A stretch of DNA of 8,691 bases from Bryobacterales bacterium (lineage in GTDB: Bacteria > Acidobacteriota > Terriglobia > Bryobacterales > Bryobacteraceae): assembly GCA_003142355.1 (NCBI GenBank), contig PLMF01000384.1, forward strand, positions 1 through 8,691. Direction: 5' to 3'. The position numbers and the translations under genes are program-made. Position 1 is the stretch's first letter. Each line of letters begins with the position of its first letter. This document shows positions 5,488 to 8,691 of this stretch, piece after piece. The notes under the pieces are model-generated. The model did not search any database. It saw nothing but the letters and a program-made list of their open reading frames with translations, and had not been told where the DNA came from.

Positions 5488-8400
5488 TCACGGAGCCAGC
5501 TTCACGCGCCGCGCCACTCTCATCGACACCGGCCCGAGCAAACCTGAGGGCAGAAGGGGCGAGTCGGCCCGAAACTTGGTGATGTTGGTGCGGGTGAACC
5601 TCTTCTCCGGCGGAAGCTGCTGATCGCCAATCAGCCGGTTCGGCCAGAAGTTCGTGATCTCGATTTCTAGTTGGTTGGAGCCGGGCTTCGCGGATGCTGT
5701 CAGAGCAACCTGGAACGGTTTCTTCCACAGCAATCCCAGGGACTGCCCGTTCAGACGCACTTGCGCAATCTCCCGGACTTCGCCCAGGTCCAGGTACAAC
5801 TGCTGGCCGGGCCGCAACATGCTCCCAGGGATGACGATCTGTGTGGAATACTTGGCGGTGCCCGAGTAATAGCGGATGCCGGGGTCGGCGCTCTCGGTCC
5901 ACGAACGCAGGCTTTCGAAGGTCGCGGTGGCAGGTGCGCCCCAACCAGGCGCAAACTGAACGGTCCAGGGCCCCTCGATGAGCTGGTTGTCGCTGGCGGG
6001 AAGATCGCCGGAGAAGACGCTCCCCGCGGAGGTGCGCGCTTCGAAGTGGCCGGCCGCCTGTGTCTGGAGGCCCACGGCTCCGTCCGGCTCAATCGAAGCT
6101 CGAACCTCCGGCATGTCGCCGTCAACTCCAGCGGCCAGTGAAGGGAATAGCGCCCGGCCATCCTTCGACAGTCGAACAATCCGGTTGCCCGCCGGCCGGC
6201 GAAACAGCACAAACACGGAACCGTTTGGCTCCAACCACAGCGGCATCCTGGTGCGGCCGTCCGCCGTGAAGTCGTACATCGGCTGTGGCTCCGTCTCGCC
6301 GGAGTCCGGATGCCAGAGTTCCGGAGCCATGCCTTGGGAGCGCAGCGTGATCTCGGCATCGACTGCGTGCGGCTGGGTGTTGCGCACAAAGTAGATGCCG
6401 GTTCCGCCGGATTGACGGTGCACGTAATCCAGCTTGTCCGCCTCGGCGGCCGTCGTGAACTCGAAGTCGGGCGGGATTCCGCGCGCGGCCAGAACCGCGC
6501 GGGCCGATCCGGCGCAAATCACGCTGCCTTTGCCAAAACGATGTTGCGTCACCTTCTGGCCGTCGCAATCGCCCCACATCTCGCCGGCCAGCGCGCGGAC
6601 CTCGGCATCGCCCTTGCCATCGTCAACCAAACCGGTGGTCTGCCGCGGTCTTGGCCCCAGCACCACGGCTCCATCCCCGACCAGTCGCCGCAGGGCGCGA
6701 AGCGCGTTCAATGAGATCGCCGTCCGATCCGGCAATACCAGCAGGCGGTATGTCACACCGTCCGGCAGCACAATGTTGCCGTCCTTGACGGCCATGCGAT
6801 GGACGAGCACGTCCTCGTCCGTCACGTCGTAATCGTAACCGGGAAGCAGCCTGGCCGGGTCGCTGGACTTGAGCTGAACGAAGTTGGGGACGTGGTCTCC
6901 GTAGTAGACCACGGCATCGGCGACAGGTTGCCCTTGCTGGAGCAGAAACTGGCTGCGGTTGATGTAACCGAGGAAGGCGCCGGCCTGGTTCCACCACGTG
7001 ACATTGGGATTCAGGTGCGTGCCGGCGAAGTATTCCTGGCCCGGCAGGCCCATTTCCTTGGGGGAAGAAGTGAAGGTGTGCCAGATCAGCCGGTTCAGCC
7101 CGTCGCAAACCGCCTGGTCGAAGGTGGGCTTCAAATTGTCCCAAAGGGACTCCTCCCATTGAGGTCCGATGCTGGTCATTCCCTCCGCCGCCACAATGGT
7201 CTTGCCATAGATGTGGGCGGCGCTGGAGGCCTCCTTCACAAAGAAGCGCTCTTCGTCGCTAGTCCGGTGCGTGGCCGACCGCGCCCAGAACTCGGTTTGC
7301 GGAAAGGCGCCGGCGCCGAGGGTTTCGAGAGCGTCGATGGGAGCTCCGTGCGGTCCGCCCGATTCGGGATGGATACCGAGCCCGGAACGCCGCGCCAGTT
7401 CGGCAAACGCGGCATAGTGCTGGCTGACGATCAGGTCGCCGATGGTCCTCCGGAAGTCATTCAGAAAACGATTGCTGGTGTCGCGGTCTCCCATGATGCG
7501 GCCGGCAATCACGGGAAGGTAGGGCAATAAGTCGTAACCGCGTCTCTGCCGGAACTCATCGCGAAACTTGGGCGTCCAGTTCATTCCACCCATTTCCCAG
7601 CTATCCGTGACCAGGTAACGCAAGGTGCGGCCAAGATACGGACGTGCTTCATTCAACAGCGGATCGAGCACCTGGCGCCAGTACTGCTCGAGCGGCGCCC
7701 GATCCATATAGTCGATGGCCAATCCTTGCCAATCTCCGCTGGAAGTAGAGATCTTGGCGTCGGAACACGTGTAGCCGATGCGCAGAATCTCCCAGTTTCC
7801 CGCGGGGGCCTGCCAATCGAGCTGGCCGTCTTGCCCCATGCGTGGGGTGACGTCCGTAACTTCCGTGGGCCGCGCATCTTCTTCGCCGGGCTCGGCCGGG
7901 AAATCCTCCAGGAGCGGCGCCGTGGGAGGCGCGGACATTCCGAATTCCTGGGATGCGGTCTTGAACTGCAACTGCCGGATGGGGCGCCGGGGATGGTCCG
8001 CGCCTGTTTCGCCGGGCAGCGCCGCGCCCTGGCGCAGCGGATAGGCGAGTACCGCGATATCGCGGTAGAAACCATCGCGCGCGGGCGGCAACGCGAGGCG
8101 CTGGTGAGTATCCGCTGGCCCATGAACCGTGGTGCGCGACCACGTAAGGAGCTTGGCGGCCATTTCCGGCGTCACCATGGGCCCGCCCAGATTCCAGCCG
8201 CTCAGGATATTCAAGCTCAATTCCAGGTTGAGCCGGGCGGCTTCCTGCAATGCGTGGCGGTACAGTTGACGCCACCGCGGGCTACCGAACATGGGGCCGG
8301 CGGGAACAGCCGTATTGTCTCGCTGCTGCGACCCGTCGGCGTCCACCAGAAGGGCGCCACCATAGCCCTTGGCCTTCATTTCTTCGAGATCTCTGGTGAT

Positions 8401-8589
8401 GGTGGCTTCGTCGGTGTGTCCATTCAGCCACCACCAGTAGCAACGCAGACGCGCCTCCTGGGGCGGGTTGGCGAAACCTGCCTGGAGAGGGTCGGGGCCG
8501 GGCGCGCACAACGACGGGGCCACGAGCGCAGCCACCAGGATCAGCCCGCCGGCCAGCCACCAGCGGAGCCGGGCAATAGGAGCGGCCAT
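5488..8589 (-). CDS. secreted GH106-type alpha-L-rhamnosidase
   Basis: This 1033-aa protein most resembles glycoside hydrolase family 106, enzymes that remove terminal alpha-L-rhamnose from pectic and other glycans outside the cytoplasm. Residues 1-29 are a signal peptide (MAAPIARLRWW, hydrophobic core, SLCA then PGPDP); C28 is not in a proper lipobox. Typical N-terminal motifs are RCYWWWLNGHTDEATITRDLEEMKAKGYGG (from 49), then SLNILSGWNLGGPMVTPEMAAK, and the core SWEMGGMNWTPKFRDEF (330-346), IHPESGGP (406-413) and AAEGMTSIGPQWEE (467-480); E332, E409 and E469 are candidate catalytic or metal-binding carboxylates. Residues 552-700 look like the Rossmann-like middle domain (VYYGDHVPNF ... YRLLVLPD). 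Residues 870-1025 form a GH2-type sugar-binding jelly roll (LYLDLGEVREIAQVRLNGQSLGLLWKKPF ... NFWPNRLIGD). Length fits the family. The first ATG after an in-frame TGA 6 nt upstream gives the start; its ribosome site is poor (GAAG next to the ATG). A gene 2.3 kb downstream encodes another polysaccharide-active protein. Confidence 0.88.
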   Translation of the reverse strand: MAAPIARLRWWLAGGLILVAALVAPSLCAPGPDPLQAGFANPPQEARLRCYWWWLNGHTDEATITRDLEEMKAKGYGGALLVDADGSQQRDNTAVPAGPMFGSPRWRQLYRHALQEAARLNLELSLNILSGWNLGGPMVTPEMAAKLLTWSRTTVHGPADTHQRLALPPARDGFYRDIAVLAYPLRQGAALPGETGADHPRRPIRQLQFKTASQEFGMSAPPTAPLLEDFPAEPGEEDARPTEVTDVTPRMGQDGQLDWQAPAGNWEILRIGYTCSDAKISTSSGDWQGLAIDYMDRAPLEQYWRQVLDPLLNEARPYLGRTLRYLVTDSWEMGGMNWTPKFRDEFRQRRGYDLLPYLPVIAGRIMGDRDTSNRFLNDFRRTIGDLIVSQHYAAFAELARRSGLGIHPESGGPHGAPIDALETLGAGAFPQTEFWARSATHRTSDEERFFVKEASSAAHIYGKTIVAAEGMTSIGPQWEESLWDNLKPTFDQAVCDGLNRLIWHTFTSSPKEMGLPGQEYFAGTHLNPNVTWWNQAGAFLGYINRSQFLLQQGQPVADAVVYYGDHVPNFVQLKSSDPARLLPGYDYDVTDEDVLVHRMAVKDGNIVLPDGVTYRLLVLPDRTAISLNALRALRRLVGDGAVVLGPRPRQTTGLVDDGKGDAEVRALAGEMWGDCDGQKVTQHRFGKGSVICAGSARAVLAARGIPPDFEFTTAAEADKLDYVHRQSGGTGIYFVRNTQPHAVDAEITLRSQGMAPELWHPDSGETEPQPMYDFTADGRTRMPLWLEPNGSVFVLFRRPAGNRIVRLSKDGRALFPSLAAGVDGDMPEVRASIEPDGAVGLQTQAAGHFEARTSAGSVFSGDLPASDNQLIEGPWTVQFAPGWGAPATATFESLRSWTESADPGIRYYSGTAKYSTQIVIPGSMLRPGQQLYLDLGEVREIAQVRLNGQSLGLLWKKPFQVALTASAKPGSNQLEIEITNFWPNRLIGDQQLPPEKRFTRTNITKFRADSPLLPSGLLGPVSMRVARRVKLAP

Positions 8590-8639
8590 GCTTCAGTTTA
8601 GAATGACAGGCTGGCACCCAGCGGGCGGACCGCCGCCAG

Positions 8640-8661
8640 TTTTCGGATTGTTTTCGGATTG
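8640..8661. repeat. exact tandem 11-bp repeat upstream of the rhamnosidase gene
   Basis: TTTTCGGATTG occurs twice without a gap (8640-8650 and 8651-8661). The unit is close to one helical turn and the pair lies 51-72 bp upstream of the start codon, within the expected promoter region. It may be a regulator or integration-factor site, or simple slippage. Confidence 0.55.
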
Positions 8662-8669
8662 TGACTTCA

Positions 8670-8687
8670 GTCGTAGGAAACTGCGAC
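8670..8687. promoter_or_regulatory. candidate operator dyad upstream of the rhamnosidase gene
   Basis: GTCGTAG (8670-8676), GAAA, CTGCGAC (8681-8687) form a 7+4+7 inverted repeat with one mismatched pair. It overlaps a smaller GACT-TC-AGTC dyad at 8663-8672. Its position, about 80-100 bp before the start codon, suits an operator for a dimeric repressor or activator. No regulator gene is in the window, so the family is not assigned. No convincing -35/-10 pair is visible here. Confidence 0.35.
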
Positions 8688-8691
8688 AATA

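Noticed and set aside
8574..8589. Lipoprotein signal in the rhamnosidase
   Set aside because: There is a cysteine at residue 28 after a hydrophobic stretch, but the preceding residues are P-S-L, not a lipobox, so signal peptidase I cleavage is likelier.
7726..8601. 291-codon plus-strand open frame
   Set aside because: It is antisense to the rhamnosidase N-terminal half, which has clear family motifs, and the translated product is low-complexity Arg/Gly-rich.
1..8691. CRISPR array, mobile element, tRNA or phage system
   Set aside because: No regularly spaced repeats, transposase or integrase motifs, terminal inverted repeats or cloverleaf-like sequences were found; only short dyads and one 11-bp tandem pair.

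Overview
The window is GC-rich DNA, densely coded, from a Gram-negative soil-type bacterium. Two large secreted carbohydrate-active proteins, an OmpA-type peptidoglycan-binding protein with a particular N-terminal domain, and a pectate-lyase-like/SMP-30-like fusion together point to an Acidobacteriota member (Bryobacterales/'Solibacter'-like). That assignment rests on protein style only; there is no rRNA or other marker gene here.

Layout. Positions 1-123 (+) hold the last 40 codons of a gene that begins outside the window. It converges on a tandem array of four genes, all on the minus strand. In transcription order these are: (1) 8589-5488, a 1033-aa secreted glycoside hydrolase of the GH106 alpha-L-rhamnosidase type; (2) 5287-4523, a 254-aa secreted protein with LolA-like character; (3) 4438-3578, a 286-aa OmpA-family envelope protein; (4) 3222-172, a 1016-aa secreted protein with two tandem pectate-lyase-superfamily (GH55-like) beta-helix units followed by an SMP-30/gluconolactonase-like beta-propeller. 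All four begin with a recognisable export signal. The very long plus-strand open frames opposite them are antisense shadows.

Non-coding parts. A 102-bp segment upstream of the rhamnosidase (8590-8691) has an exact 11-bp tandem repeat and a 7+4+7 imperfect dyad. The 200-bp gap 5288-5487 contains the best promoter candidate. The 84-bp gap 4439-4522 contains a 9-bp hairpin that pairs better in minus-strand RNA than in plus-strand RNA. The 355-bp gap 3223-3577 has a hairpin beside the ompA stop, a palindrome, a distant inverted repeat and a small leader hairpin just before the start of the last gene.

How the genes may work together. The two large enzymes would act outside the cytoplasm on plant or microbial polysaccharide: removal of terminal rhamnose, plus binding or cleavage of a polymer by the beta-helix protein. 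The two smaller genes look like envelope maintenance functions. The spacing, each gap carrying its own possible signals, suggests separate units or loosely coupled transcription rather than one tight operon. I found no CRISPR array, tRNA, rRNA, insertion sequence or phage gene. The most unusual object is the double beta-helix plus propeller fusion, in which two of the usual propeller metal-ligand positions appear to be substituted.
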